64,000 bases of DNA, from assembly GCF_021025955.1 (NCBI RefSeq), contig NZ_JAJNCL010000010.1:146799-210798 (forward strand), read 5' to 3'. The DNA comes from Rhodococcus qingshengii. Its GTDB lineage: Bacteria; Actinomycetota; Actinomycetes; Mycobacteriales; Mycobacteriaceae. How positions within the stretch are numbered: the first letter of the stretch is position 1; every line of letters begins with the position of its first letter. The position numbers were made by a program, and so were the translations under genes. The notes beneath the pieces were generated by a model, which was not told the DNA's origin, did not search any database, and saw only the letters and a list, made by a program, of their open reading frames with translations. Positions 28,862 to 37,815 of the stretch are shown piece after piece.

Positions 28862-29803
28862 GTGTGGGAAACCCTCGTCGAGTCATGGCGGTCACTGCTC
28901 GAACCACTCCATGACCCGGTCACGCTCGCAATCCCCGCGTTTGTCATCTTCCTCGGCATCGAGTGGTTCGCCGCCCGCGCACTCGAAGATCATCCGGACG
29001 ATGCCGACGGACGCGCACAGCCCGCGCAGGGTGGATACCGCCACATCGACGCTCGGACCAGCATCCTCCTCGGATTGGTGTCGATCGCCACCAGCACGTT
29101 CTGGAAAGCGCTGGCCCTGATCGGCTATTCGGCGATCTGGGTGTACCTCGCGCCGTGGCATCTGTCGCCCACCGCCTGGTACACCTGGGTAATCCTGCTG
29201 CTCGGAATCGATGTCCTCTACTACGCGTATCACCGCATCGCGCACCGAGTTCGAGTCGTCTGGGCTACGCACCAGGCTCACCATTCGAGCGAGTACTTCA
29301 ATTTCAGCACCGCGCTGCGGCAGAAGTGGAACAACAGCGGCGAGATCATCATGTGGCTGCCACTACCGTTCCTCGGGATTCCGCCGTGGATGGTGTTCGT
29401 CGGCTTCTCCGTCAGCCTCGTCTACCAGTTCTTCGTCCACACCGAGCGTGTCGGAAAGCTCTGGCGCCCGATCGAATTCATCTTCAACACACCCTCACAT
29501 CATCGCGTCCACCACGGTTCCGACGCCGAGTACCTTGACCGCAACTACGCCGGGATCCTCATCATCTGGGACCGGATGTTCGGCACATTTGCGGCCGAAA
29601 CCCACAGGCCCACCTACGGACTCACGACACCGGTGGGAACGTACAACATCTGGAAGCTCCAAACGCGCGAATACGCTGCCATCGCCCGTGATTGGAAGGC
29701 GTCGACCTCGTGGCGGCAGCGAGCAGGCTATGTATTCGGCCCTCCGGGCTGGGCGCCGAAAGCTGCAGTCACGTCAACAGAATCCACAGCCCCGTCGCAC
29801 TGA
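28862..29803 (+). CDS. sterol desaturase / fatty acid hydroxylase family membrane protein
   Basis: 313 residues, four or more membrane helices. The three histidine boxes of the di-iron hydroxylase family are present: YYAYHRIAHRV, ATHQAHHSSEYFN and SHHRVHHGSD. Such enzymes use O2 to hydroxylate or desaturate lipids, sterols or carotenoids at the membrane. Start GTG 28862 with AGGA upstream. The lipid substrate is not shown. Confidence 0.92.
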   Translation: MWETLVESWRSLLEPLHDPVTLAIPAFVIFLGIEWFAARALEDHPDDADGRAQPAQGGYRHIDARTSILLGLVSIATSTFWKALALIGYSAIWVYLAPWHLSPTAWYTWVILLLGIDVLYYAYHRIAHRVRVVWATHQAHHSSEYFNFSTALRQKWNNSGEIIMWLPLPFLGIPPWMVFVGFSVSLVYQFFVHTERVGKLWRPIEFIFNTPSHHRVHHGSDAEYLDRNYAGILIIWDRMFGTFAAETHRPTYGLTTPVGTYNIWKLQTREYAAIARDWKASTSWRQRAGYVFGPPGWAPKAAVTSTESTAPSH

Positions 29804-30107
29804 GCAACAGAAGACTCAGCGCGAGCGCTGCTCCCATACCCAAAGCAGGCGTTGCCTTTTCAGCTGAGAACTGGGCCAACCGTCTGGGCCGCGACCGACG
29901 TTCGTAAACCATCACCGCAACGACAAGCGCCGCAGCGAGGGATGGCCCGATCAGGGCCAACGAACCGAACGGCGGCAACCACCTCAGGCAGGCGGCGGAC
30001 AAGCCGAGGATCGACAGACTCGTCCGCACGAGCGAGAGCGATGTGCGCTCGGACTGTAGGCCCCTATCTGGCGGCGAGAGTCCTTCCGAAGGTTCCAGCG
30101 TGGTCAA
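29769..30107 (-). CDS. DUF202-family small membrane protein
   Basis: 112 residues, three membrane helices. ERTSLSLVRTSLSILGLSAA matches the DUF202 R-T-x-L pattern. TTG start directly after the stop of the upstream DUF202 gene (TGATTG), so translation is coupled. Its 3' end overlaps the convergent desaturase-family gene by 35 bp. Function unknown. Confidence 0.78.
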   Translation of the reverse strand: MTTLEPSEGLSPPDRGLQSERTSLSLVRTSLSILGLSAACLRWLPPFGSLALIGPSLAAALVVAVMVYERRSRPRRLAQFSAEKATPALGMGAALALSLLLLSATGLWILLT

Positions 30108-30461
30108 TCAGTTCACAACCTCGACCACCAGGACTGTCGCGCAGATCACCAGCACGATGCCGACCACCGGCGCCATCAGCGGCACCGGCAACGAGCGCTC
30201 GGCACGGAGCGCTCGCTCGGCACTGATCCAGTGGACAAAAGAAGTGATGGCGATCAGAGCGCCGCCGACGAGCAGCAACGCCGCCAAGCCGACGCGAACC
30301 GTCGGGTTGAGGATGTCGCCGCCGAAGGCCTCGAGTCCGACGCCCGACGCGACAAAGGCCGTCGATGTGCGGATCCAGGCCAGATATGTCCGCTCGTTGG
30401 CGAGGGTGAACCGTGGATCGGGGTCTTCACCCGTTCGGAACGGCCTCCATCGGGGCATCAC
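30108..30461 (-). CDS. DUF202-family (YidH-like) membrane protein
   Basis: 117 residues. LANERTYLAWIRTSTAFVAS is the DUF202 signature; three membrane helices follow. It forms a coupled pair with the next DUF202 gene, an arrangement common in actinobacteria. Function unknown. Confidence 0.85.
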   Translation of the reverse strand: MMPRWRPFRTGEDPDPRFTLANERTYLAWIRTSTAFVASGVGLEAFGGDILNPTVRVGLAALLLVGGALIAITSFVHWISAERALRAERSLPVPLMAPVVGIVLVICATVLVVEVVN

Positions 30462-30581
30462 CTATTCATTCCGTCCCGGCAGAATTCGCCCGCAGCCTTC
30501 GGAACGGACAACAAGAAAGGAAGGTCATGTCCTTAATCTTCCCTACCCGCCCCGAAGGAGTGCGAATCGGGTGGACGTAAT

Positions 30582-31265
30582 TCAGTTCGCGGCGAGCGAG
30601 ACCAGGAAGTCCACCGAGCCACTGCCGTCGACGGTGACAAAGCCGAGCGACGGGGGTTCGACGCCGAAATCGGTCCAGGTGACCGGAATCGAGCCCGAAG
30701 CAATCAGAGAATCCCCCGAGTGCAGCACAGTCATGTCGACCGATACCGGCTTGGATTGGCCTTTGAGTGTCAAGGTTCCCGACACCGTGACCGTTGCAGT
30801 TGTGCCGTCGGCCGGCACGGCCGACAGGTCCACCGGCGAGTCGATCGTGAACGTCGCCGTCGGGTAGGTGCTGGTATCCATCACATTGCCAGTGAACTGG
30901 CCATCGCGCCGATCCGAGTCGGTCTTGATGCCCGCCACCTGCACGGTCACTTCGCCGGCCGTGAGCTTCTCGCCCTCGACGGTGGCGTTTCCGCTCACCT
31001 CGCCGGTGGTTCCGACGACGGTCACACTCGATCCGTTGAGAATCTCGTGCACGGTGTATCCGGCTGCCGTCTGGTTGTCTCCCTGGCCTGCGACGACGGT
31101 CCACTGTCCGTCGATGGATCCGGACGCCGCCTCTGCGCCCTGAGTGGACACTACGGCCGCCGGTGCATCGTCCTCAGCGATGAACTTCCCGTACGCCCAC
31201 GGCCCCACGAGCAGGGCGAGTACGACCACAACCACTGCTCCACCGATCCACCAGATCTTTTTCAT
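30582..31265 (-). CDS. membrane-anchored YceI-family protein
   Basis: 227 residues. An uncleaved-looking N-terminal membrane anchor (WWIGGAVVVVVLALLVGPWAYG) precedes a beta-rich YceI lipocalin-like domain: SIDGQWTVVAG, GQFTGNVMDTSTYPTATF, GTLTLKGQSKPV. YceI proteins bind polyisoprenoids or amphiphiles in the periplasm. The domain sits outside the membrane here. Confidence 0.88.
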   Translation of the reverse strand: MKKIWWIGGAVVVVVLALLVGPWAYGKFIAEDDAPAAVVSTQGAEAASGSIDGQWTVVAGQGDNQTAAGYTVHEILNGSSVTVVGTTGEVSGNATVEGEKLTAGEVTVQVAGIKTDSDRRDGQFTGNVMDTSTYPTATFTIDSPVDLSAVPADGTTATVTVSGTLTLKGQSKPVSVDMTVLHSGDSLIASGSIPVTWTDFGVEPPSLGFVTVDGSGSVDFLVSLAAN

Positions 31266-31399
31266 GGGTTCGACGATAGTTGCAGCTTCAACGGTTGTCA
31301 GGACTTAGCACCTGGGAGAACGCTGTGAAAGCTCTCCGCAGCAACTGAAGACGAGGGTGCCGTCCGCAACGATTAGTAATCATTTGGTAAAGTAGATTT

Positions 31400-31427
31400 T
31401 GCATTCCGGCCCCCAGCCTGGAATGCA
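31400..31427. repeat. 8 bp inverted repeat upstream of the small acidic protein gene
   Basis: TGCATTCC (31400-31407) and GGAATGCA (31420-31427) flank a GC-rich 12 bp spacer. It could be an operator or leader hairpin for the gene at 31512. Confidence 0.45.
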
Positions 31428-31511
31428 CCGGCCGTGCGCGTCGAATCATGCATCGATCCCGATGCGCACGGTCTGCCGAAACACGTATCACACTGGACGA
31501 GGGGGCTCGCG

Positions 31512-31685
31512 ATGCCGGACCTGAGCCTCCTGAGCGACGACGAGTTGCGTGAGCGCCGAATCGCCCTCAGTCAATCACTGACTGCCGCAGCCGATTTGAT
31601 CCCTACCCCGTCACCGTCATTCTTCGAAAAGCTGAAGCAGGACATCGATGCCGCCGCTGCGGAGTGGATCGCCCGCCGCTCCTGA
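31512..31685 (+). CDS. small conserved-looking protein
   Basis: 57 residues from ATG 31512. MPDLSLLSDDELRERRIALS is a charged amphipathic helix, followed by PTPSPSFFEKLKQDID and another helix. The composition and codon use look real. A short AT-rich promoter-like region (ATTAGTAATCATTTGG near 31372) lies upstream. No family recognised. Confidence 0.55.
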   Translation: MPDLSLLSDDELRERRIALSQSLTAAADLIPTPSPSFFEKLKQDIDAAAAEWIARRS

Positions 31686-32001
31686 AACCTCGTCAACCTG
31701 GGAATGTCACCGGAGGGCGTCCCTCCCCTATAAGAACGAGTGTGGCTCCCGATCTCCCCCGAGGTCGGGAGCCACCTTCGTCCGAATGGCGGATTTCTGC
31801 CCAATCCGAATGTTTGTTCCTTGATTACGAAATACGTTCGGAGCGACGGATCCGCCCGGCGGCTGATCAGGTCTGCGTGTCGAACTCACTTTGGCTTCGA
31901 CACACATGGACACGGGCTTCGACCTGGCCGGTCGCCCGATAGTCCAGCCGGAGCGTGTCCGTCCCCGACAGTCGGCAGCGCTCGCATCGAGGTCTACGAA
32001 C
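31686..32001. other. gene-free stretch
   Basis: No supported gene. It holds a hairpin (GTGGCTCCCGA and TCGGGAGCCAC, about 31742-31774) lying after the small gene, which may terminate it, though there is no U run. Open frames here are short and have no codon bias. Confidence 0.5.
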
Positions 32002-32040
32002 AAAAAAGCTCCCCACCTGCGTGAACAGGTGGGGAGCTTT
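32002..32040 (-). terminator. rho-independent terminator of tRNA-Ser(CGA)
   Basis: AGCTCCCCACCTG and CAGGTGGGGAGCT form a 13 bp stem around a six-base loop; on the minus strand it is followed by TTTTT. It directly follows the tRNA. Confidence 0.88.
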
Positions 32041-32042
32041 GG

Positions 32043-32130
32043 CGGTGGCGGAGGGATTTGAACCCTCGGACGGGGGTTACCCGTCACACGCTTTCGAGGC
32101 GTGCTCCTTAGGCCGCTCGGACACGCCACC
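32043..32130 (-). tRNA. tRNA-Ser(CGA)
   Basis: On the minus strand GGTGGCG (5' end at 32130) pairs with CGCCACC; discriminator G. The anticodon loop CTCGAAA gives CGA (reads UCG). A long variable arm is present. CCA is not fully encoded. Confidence 0.95.
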
Positions 32131-32186
32131 GTTGGTGACTTTACCGGATGGAGTGCCCGTGGCCGAAATCGCCAGGTGGAGCGGTA

Positions 32187-32378
32187 TTACGTGAGCTTGT
32201 CCTTGATGCTGGACGCGGCGTCCTTGACCTTCTCGCCTGCATCCTTGACGGCCGATTTCACCTGGTCGCCTTTGCCTTCGTTTTCGAGGTCCCGGTCACC
32301 GGTAGCGCTGCCAGCAGCTTCCTTGGCCTTGCCCCCGAGGTCCTCGGCCTTGTTCTGAGCCTTGTCTGCGATTCCCAT
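32187..32378 (-). CDS. CsbD-family stress-response protein
   Basis: 63 residues from ATG 32378, AGGAG six bases upstream. MGIADKAQNKAEDLGGKAKE, GDRDLENEGKGDQ and a Lys/Asp-rich helix match the CsbD fold. These small hydrophilic proteins accumulate under general stress; their molecular role is not known. Confidence 0.88.
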   Translation of the reverse strand: MGIADKAQNKAEDLGGKAKEAAGSATGDRDLENEGKGDQVKSAVKDAGEKVKDAASSIKDKLT

Positions 32379-32516
32379 GAGTACTCCTCTGTGAACGCGA
32401 ACGAATCGCCTTCCGACGATCCGCCGATGCCCTGACGACATCTGCCTCCACCATGCCCTCGTTCACCGGTTCCGGCTACCCGAGTGTGCGATCACTCTCG
32501 ATGGGGAATACCGATT

Positions 32517-32978
32517 TCAGGCTCGCTGCTCGCGGAAGAAATCTTCCAAAAGCCCAGCGCATTCGTCCTCGAGGACCCCGCCGCGCACCTGCGGCCGGTA
32601 GGTCAATCTTTTGTCTCGAACTACGTCCCATAAAGATCCGACGGCACCGGTTTTCGGCTCCCACGCCCCGAAAACGACTCTGGAAACCCGGGCGAGGACC
32701 AGCGCGCCCGCGCACATCGTGCAGGGCTCGAGGGTGACGGCCAGCGTCGCGCCTTCCAGTCGCCAACCGTCGCCGTAGATTTTTGCGGCAGCACGCAACG
32801 CGACGATCTCGGCATGCGCGGTCGGATCGGATGACGCTTCCCTGGCATTGGCGGCGCGAGCAACTTCGACGCCGTCGCCGTCGAACACCACGGCGCCGAC
32901 CGGGACGTCGGCGTCGGAAGCGGAGCGCGCAGCCACGATGGCCGCACGGATCATGCGCTGATCGTCAGCGAGAGTCAT
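32517..32978 (-). CDS. tadA: tRNA(adenine34) deaminase
   Basis: 153 residues. Zinc and catalytic motifs HAE (H55, E57) and PCTMC (C86, C89) are intact; VPVGAVVFDGDG precedes. TadA converts A34 to inosine in tRNA-Arg(ACG), and that tRNA is encoded at 41186-41258. The ATG follows the stop of the upstream partner directly (TAGATG), so translation is coupled. A helical C-terminus (GLLEDFFREQR) ends the protein. Confidence 0.94.
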   Translation of the reverse strand: MTLADDQRMIRAAIVAARSASDADVPVGAVVFDGDGVEVARAANAREASSDPTAHAEIVALRAAAKIYGDGWRLEGATLAVTLEPCTMCAGALVLARVSRVVFGAWEPKTGAVGSLWDVVRDKRLTYRPQVRGGVLEDECAGLLEDFFREQRA

Positions 32979-33518
32979 CTAGCGCGGGAGCTTGTCGAGC
33001 GCTGCGCCGAACTCGGACGCGAACCCGAGTCGCTGCGCGATCATCCCCAACTGCTCGTCCGGATAGAGATCGGTCTCGGCCGCGATGACGGCGAGTACGG
33101 GTTCCGGCAGGCCCAGATCGGTGAGGACGGACAGATCGCCCTCTTCCCAGGGTTCGACATCGTCGAGGTCGTCCGGGTCGATATCGGGGATCTCGATGTG
33201 CAAGGCGTCGAGGACGTCGGCTGCGATGTCGTAGTCGATGGCGGCAGTCGCGTCGGAAATCAACAACTGCGTGCCCGACGGGGCCGGGCGCAACACGATG
33301 AAGAACTCGTCGTCGACGTCGAGAAGACCGAAGACGGCACCCGAACTTCGCAGCTCACGCAGCTGCGTTTCGGCGGCCGAGAGCGAGGTCAACGCGTCGG
33401 GCGTCAGTGCCTTGACCGTCCAACGCCCCTCTTCACGGACCACCGCGACACCGAAGCCTTCAAGCTCCTCCGACTGGTTCGAAGAGGCGCTCTTGTTACC
33501 CGCGCGCTGTGCACCCAT
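32979..33518 (-). CDS. tRNA adenosine deaminase-associated protein
   Basis: 179 residues from ATG 33518. Acidic protein with EELEGFGVAVVREEGRW, VDDEFFIVLRP and a DPDDLDDVEPWEEGD stretch; the C-terminal part reads DLYPDEQLGMIAQRLGF. This is the actinobacterial family always found beside tadA. The role is unproven; an accessory to tadA is inferred from linkage. Confidence 0.88.
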   Translation of the reverse strand: MGAQRAGNKSASSNQSEELEGFGVAVVREEGRWTVKALTPDALTSLSAAETQLRELRSSGAVFGLLDVDDEFFIVLRPAPSGTQLLISDATAAIDYDIAADVLDALHIEIPDIDPDDLDDVEPWEEGDLSVLTDLGLPEPVLAVIAAETDLYPDEQLGMIAQRLGFASEFGAALDKLPR

Positions 33519-33566
33519 GGCGCAACGGTAGCCCGCCTGGTGCCAGTGAGTGAAGTCCGAGCATCG

Positions 33567-34541
33567 ATGTGCCAACCTGAACTCGTGTCTGCGATCGATT
33601 CCGCCCCACCAGTCTGCGTTCTCGGCCTCGGATTGATCGGCGGTTCTCTACTTCGCGCCGCCGTCCGATCCGGCCGTCAGGCGTGGGGTTACAACCGTTC
33701 CAGTGAGTCCGCCGACGCGGCGCGAGCCGACGGTTTCGACGCCGACACCGACCTGGTTTCCACACTGCGCAGGGCGAACGAGAGCGGTGCCGTCATTGTG
33801 ATCGCCGTACCCATGCCTGCCGTCGACGCCACCTTGGCGGCAATCGCCGGGCATGCGCCGAACAATCCGATCACCGACGTCGTCAGCGTCAAGGGTGAAG
33901 TGAAGGCCGCGGTCGAACGAGCGGGCTTGAGCGCCAAGTTCGTGGGCGGTCATCCGATGACAGGGACGTCGGCGTCAGGTTGGGCGGTCGGAGATGCAGA
34001 TCTGTTCGTCGACGCGGTGTGGGTCGTTGCCACCGACGAGGGCGTCGACGCAGACGTGTGGACGCAGGTCGCCGATCTCGCGCTCGACTGCGGCTCGGTG
34101 GTCGTGCCTGCCGAATCTCTGGAGCACGACCGAGCAGTCGCGCGTATCTCGCACTTGCCTCACCTGCTCGCGGAAACACTTGCGATCACGGGAGCGGCCG
34201 GCGGCGAACTGGCACTCGGGCTGGCTGCCGGATCATTTCGCGATGGCACTCGCGTGGCCGGAAGCGCACCCGGCCTGGTGCGGGCGATGTGTGAGGGCAA
34301 CCGCGACGCCCTGCTGGTCGCGCTGGACGAAGCGCTCGACCTTCTGCAGGGCGCACGTACCGATCTGCTCGACAACGGCTCGACGGCACGATTGGTGGAC
34401 GCAGGGTTCGCGGCGCGCGGCGCTTACGAGTCACACGAGCGGTGGGACATCGAAGACGTTCAGGTCGGAGAACCCGACTGGATCGACCGGATGCGAGACG
34501 CCGGTCGACGCGGCGGCGTCATCCGGCGATCCGAAACCTAG
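33567..34541 (+). CDS. tyrA: prephenate dehydrogenase
   Basis: 324 residues from ATG 33567. Rossmann motif VLGLGLIGGSLLRAAV, then VIAVPMPAVDATL, VVSVKGEV, FVGGHPMTGTSASGW (catalytic His of the PDH family) and HLPHLLAETLA. It converts prephenate to 4-hydroxyphenylpyruvate in tyrosine synthesis. No C-terminal ACT domain is visible, so feedback control may be by another route. Divergent from the tadA pair, as in mycobacteria. Confidence 0.92.
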   Translation: MCQPELVSAIDSAPPVCVLGLGLIGGSLLRAAVRSGRQAWGYNRSSESADAARADGFDADTDLVSTLRRANESGAVIVIAVPMPAVDATLAAIAGHAPNNPITDVVSVKGEVKAAVERAGLSAKFVGGHPMTGTSASGWAVGDADLFVDAVWVVATDEGVDADVWTQVADLALDCGSVVVPAESLEHDRAVARISHLPHLLAETLAITGAAGGELALGLAAGSFRDGTRVAGSAPGLVRAMCEGNRDALLVALDEALDLLQGARTDLLDNGSTARLVDAGFAARGAYESHERWDIEDVQVGEPDWIDRMRDAGRRGGVIRRSET

Positions 34542-34552
34542 AAATACGAAAC

Positions 34553-35140
34553 CTAGATACGAGTTGCCAGACCCGGGTAGTCGAGGACAAAGCCTTCGGT
34601 GTCGACGGACAGCGTCGAGCTGGACACCGGGGACAGCACACTGATTCCGTCGGTGCCGGAGCTGTACGTGATGGTCGCACCCTCGACGCGCAGGTCGAGA
34701 AGGTTGACGTAGACGACCGGAACCTCGGCGTCTTCGATGTCGTTCTGCAAACCGACGCGGCGGATGGGCAGCGTGTTGAAGAACGGACTGAGGATCACGT
34801 CGACGTCGAGTGCACCGTCGAACGCCGAGCGCTGATGGCTGGCGCCGTTCTCGACCATCCAGGTACCTTCCTCGTCCCGGCTGATCGACATCTGACGCTC
34901 ACCGGCGGCCAAGGCGGTCCGCACGGAGAGCCTGCGAGTGATGCCAGCCTCGTCGGTGACCAGGTCGTATGACGCGCTGAATGCCGGGTGCTCGCTGCAG
35001 GCTCCACCGATGATTCGGCCGGAAGCCTTGATGCGATTTCCGTTCAGCTGCACACGAACAGACTCCATACGAGGAGCGTTGTGGGCCTGCCAGGTCAATA
35101 CCGCGGGCCAGGACGCGTCACCGGAAGGTTGGATGCTCAC
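34553..35140 (-). CDS. putative glycolipid-binding family protein (PF06475-like)
   Basis: 195 residues from GTG 35140. PAVLTWQAHNAPRMESVRV, GACSEHPAFSASYDL, then MVENG...FDGALDVDVILSPFFNTLPIRR match the putative glycolipid-binding family. Predicted all-beta, no signal peptide. In P. aeruginosa a member influences type III secretion, but the general function is unclear. Confidence 0.8.
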   Translation of the reverse strand: MSIQPSGDASWPAVLTWQAHNAPRMESVRVQLNGNRIKASGRIIGGACSEHPAFSASYDLVTDEAGITRRLSVRTALAAGERQMSISRDEEGTWMVENGASHQRSAFDGALDVDVILSPFFNTLPIRRVGLQNDIEDAEVPVVYVNLLDLRVEGATITYSSGTDGISVLSPVSSSTLSVDTEGFVLDYPGLATRI

Positions 35141-35360
35141 CCGACCACGGTAATGGACGAACGGGCGCGGAGCACCGCTGGTTCGGGTTATTGCTCGGAT
35201 CAGGGACCTTTCAGGGACTTCGATCGGCCCCGAAGATCTCGATGTAAGGCGTTTCACAACGGTTCTTCGGTAAGGAGCACGCCGCGGACCGAATAGTTGG
35301 CAAACGGTGTCGGAGTTCTCGAGTACCGTGCTTCTAGGTCGGTTCGTGAGGAAGGGTGCT

Positions 35361-36524
35361 GTGACGTCGTCGCGGAGCATGGTGGGTTTGTTTGCCGGTA
35401 TCGGTGGGCTCGAGTTGGGGCTCTCGGAACATGGGTGGAACACCGAACTGCTGTGTGAAATCGATCCCGGCGCCCAGGCAGTTCTCCGTTCGCGTTTCGC
35501 TGACGTGCCGTTGCACGGTGACGTCACCAAACTGCGTGCGCTACCCAGTGACATCGAATTGGTTGCGGCCGGTTTCCCCTGCCAGGACCTCTCGCAGGCC
35601 GGCAAGACCGCAGGCATCACCGGCGCGCGTTCGGGCCTGGTGGACGAGGTGTTCCGTCTGGTCAAGCGCAAGAAGGGCCCGCGCTGGCTGTTGATCGAGA
35701 ACGTTCCGTTCATGCTGCAACTCGGCAAGGGCGCTGCCATGCGGCACATCACCGACGCGCTCGAAGACCTCGGATACACGTGGGCGTACCGGGTGGTCGA
35801 CGCCCGCGCCTTCGGACTCCCCCAGCGTCGCCAGCGGGTCATCATGCTCGCCTCGCGTACGGATGATCCCCGCGAAATCCTGTTCGGCCAGGACGCTGGC
35901 GAGCGCCTGGGCGGCGATCCCGCGGACTACCCGTGCGGCTTCTACTGGACCGAAGGCACCCGCGGACTCGGATGGGCCGTCAACGCCGTTCCGACGCTCA
36001 AGGGCGGCTCGTCCGTCGGCATCCCCAGCCAACCGGCAGTCCGGTTGCCGTCCGGTGAGATCGTCACCCCCGGCCTCGTCGACGCCGAACGCTTACAGGG
36101 TTTCGATCCCGACTGGACGCTGCCGTCCGTCGAGGTCCCCGGCCTTCGCCACAGCCACCGATGGAAGCTCGTCGGCAATGCCGTGAGCGTGCGGATGGCG
36201 TCGTGGGTCGGTGGCCGGTTGAGCGATCCCATCGAATACGACGCCGCGGGCGAGACGCCACTCGAACCGGGCGACGCCTGGCCGAGTGCGGCCTGGGGCC
36301 GTAACCGCCAGGCCTTCCGCGTCCATACCTCGACCTGGCCGGTCCAGTACGACTACGAGGATCTGAGCGGCTTCCTCGAAGACACGCGGTTGCTGTCGGC
36401 ACGGGCGACGGCCGGCTTCCTCAAGCGCGCCCGCATGGGCAATCTTCGGTTCATTCCCGGTTTCATCGAGGACGTCGAAAGCCATCTCGAGCGGATGGGT
36501 GGATACCCCGAGGCCGCGGCATGA
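35361..36524 (+). CDS. DNA (cytosine-5-)-methyltransferase
   Basis: 387 residues from GTG 35361, behind AAGGG. C5-methyltransferase motifs in order: I LFAGIGGLELGLSEHG; IV AAGFPCQDLSQAG with the catalytic Cys; VI LLIENVP; VIII QRRQRVIML; IX-X near the end (LVGNAVSVRM). The target recognition domain lies around residues 200-290. About 75 residues follow motif X. It is the modification subunit of a cassette with the two next genes; its recognition sequence is unknown. Confidence 0.95.
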   Translation: MTSSRSMVGLFAGIGGLELGLSEHGWNTELLCEIDPGAQAVLRSRFADVPLHGDVTKLRALPSDIELVAAGFPCQDLSQAGKTAGITGARSGLVDEVFRLVKRKKGPRWLLIENVPFMLQLGKGAAMRHITDALEDLGYTWAYRVVDARAFGLPQRRQRVIMLASRTDDPREILFGQDAGERLGGDPADYPCGFYWTEGTRGLGWAVNAVPTLKGGSSVGIPSQPAVRLPSGEIVTPGLVDAERLQGFDPDWTLPSVEVPGLRHSHRWKLVGNAVSVRMASWVGGRLSDPIEYDAAGETPLEPGDAWPSAAWGRNRQAFRVHTSTWPVQYDYEDLSGFLEDTRLLSARATAGFLKRARMGNLRFIPGFIEDVESHLERMGGYPEAAA

Positions 36525-37390
36525 CGGACTCACTGTTTCCCGAACCCCTGTTTCCGGAGACACTGTTTTCCGAGCCCGAACACGAACCACTGTGGAGCGC
36601 ACTGCAACTCGCGGGTGACAAGCCTCCTGCCGATGCCGATCGCGGCGAGAAGAAGAACTACGCACAGCGACTGTCCAATCAACTGGCACAGACGGTCGCC
36701 GATGCTCTGCGTCCGTTGTACCCCAACATCACCCCGACTGCGTCCGGCGAAGGCCAGGAGGCAACCGTCGATGTCGCCAAGGGCCGAAAGCGCTTGGACG
36801 TCAAGGCACTCGACCCCACTCTCGGCCTGATCCTCTGCGTCTCCATCAAGACGTACAACTTCCAGGATTACAGTCCCCGCAGCGGCAAGCTGGGACGCTG
36901 GACCAAGAACATCGTCCGCAACGACCACGAATTGCGCGGCGAGGCAATGGTTCTGCATCAGCGGCAGCCGTACAGCGTGTTGGTGGCCGTCATGTTCGAG
37001 CCGTACGCCACCTGCGACGACGGCGACCCGACCAAGACCAGCGACACCGGCAAATCCTCTTTTGCACACCACGTCACGACGCTCTCGAAGCGCTCGGGCC
37101 GGGGCAAGCGCGCGGTGGTCGGCGTTCCAGGAAAGGCCTGGGTGGATCTCGGCGCCGAGGACACCCGCTACGACCTCTTCGAGAAGGTCTACATCGGACT
37201 CTACGAACCCGATGGCGCGGTTCGCTTCTTCGACGTCGACGAACCGCCGCCCCGCAACGGCCGCCCCACCGAAGCTCAGACGCTCTCGTTCACCGACTTC
37301 GTGACCGTCGTGCACGGTGAAGTGGAGCGTCGCAACAGGTTTGCGCCCACCTGGTCAGATCCCGAAGACGGCGACGATTCCGACGGCTGA
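36521..37390 (+). CDS. putative type II restriction endonuclease
   Basis: 289 residues; ATG 36521 overlaps the methyltransferase stop as ATGA. A segment RKRLDVKALDPTLGLILCV then SIKTYNF resembles a PD-(D/E)xK core (D...hydrophobic strand...xK). The C-terminus is acidic. It is named restriction enzyme mainly from position between a C5-methyltransferase and Vsr; I do not recognise the family. Confidence 0.65.
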   Translation: MTDSLFPEPLFPETLFSEPEHEPLWSALQLAGDKPPADADRGEKKNYAQRLSNQLAQTVADALRPLYPNITPTASGEGQEATVDVAKGRKRLDVKALDPTLGLILCVSIKTYNFQDYSPRSGKLGRWTKNIVRNDHELRGEAMVLHQRQPYSVLVAVMFEPYATCDDGDPTKTSDTGKSSFAHHVTTLSKRSGRGKRAVVGVPGKAWVDLGAEDTRYDLFEKVYIGLYEPDGAVRFFDVDEPPPRNGRPTEAQTLSFTDFVTVVHGEVERRNRFAPTWSDPEDGDDSDG

Positions 37391-37400
37391 GAGAACCCCG

Positions 37401-37805
37401 GTGCCTGCGACGGATCCTGCCACCAGCGCTCGGATGAGTGCTCAGCGTCGGCGCGACACCAAACCCGAAATCGCTATTCGACGCGAACTTCATCGGCGTG
37501 GGCTGCGGTACTTCGTGGACCGGGCGCCGGTCAAAGGTGTTCGCCGACGCGCTGATCTGGTGTTTCCGCGCCGCAAAGTCGCGGTGTTCGTGGACGGATG
37601 CTTCTGGCACAGCTGCCCGCAGCATGCGACCTTTCCCAAGAACAACGCGCAGTGGTGGACGGACAAGTTGGCGGCCAACGTGGTTCGCGACCGTGACACC
37701 GATGCACGTCTGGCAGAGCAGGGTTGGACAGTCATCCGCATCTGGGAGCACGAAGATCCGCTGGTAGCAGCCGAACGCGTCCAGAAAGCCCTGCTCGGTC
37801 CGTAA
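37401..37805 (+). CDS. vsr: very short patch repair (Vsr) endonuclease
   Basis: 134 residues from GTG 37401. Signature MSAQRRRDTKPEIAIRRELH, RRADLVFPRRKVAVFVDGCF and FWHSCPQH (catalytic Asp, zinc site Cys/His) are intact. Vsr nicks 5' of T in T:G mismatches produced by deamination of 5-methylcytosine, so its presence fits the C5-methyltransferase two genes upstream. Confidence 0.93.
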   Translation: MPATDPATSARMSAQRRRDTKPEIAIRRELHRRGLRYFVDRAPVKGVRRRADLVFPRRKVAVFVDGCFWHSCPQHATFPKNNAQWWTDKLAANVVRDRDTDARLAEQGWTVIRIWEHEDPLVAAERVQKALLGP

Positions 37806-37815
37806 GCTCGATTCC

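Noticed and set aside
35141..35845. Upstream extension of the glycolipid-binding-like gene
   Set aside because: Open frame continues, but it runs antisense into the methyltransferase; the family domain starts near 35140.
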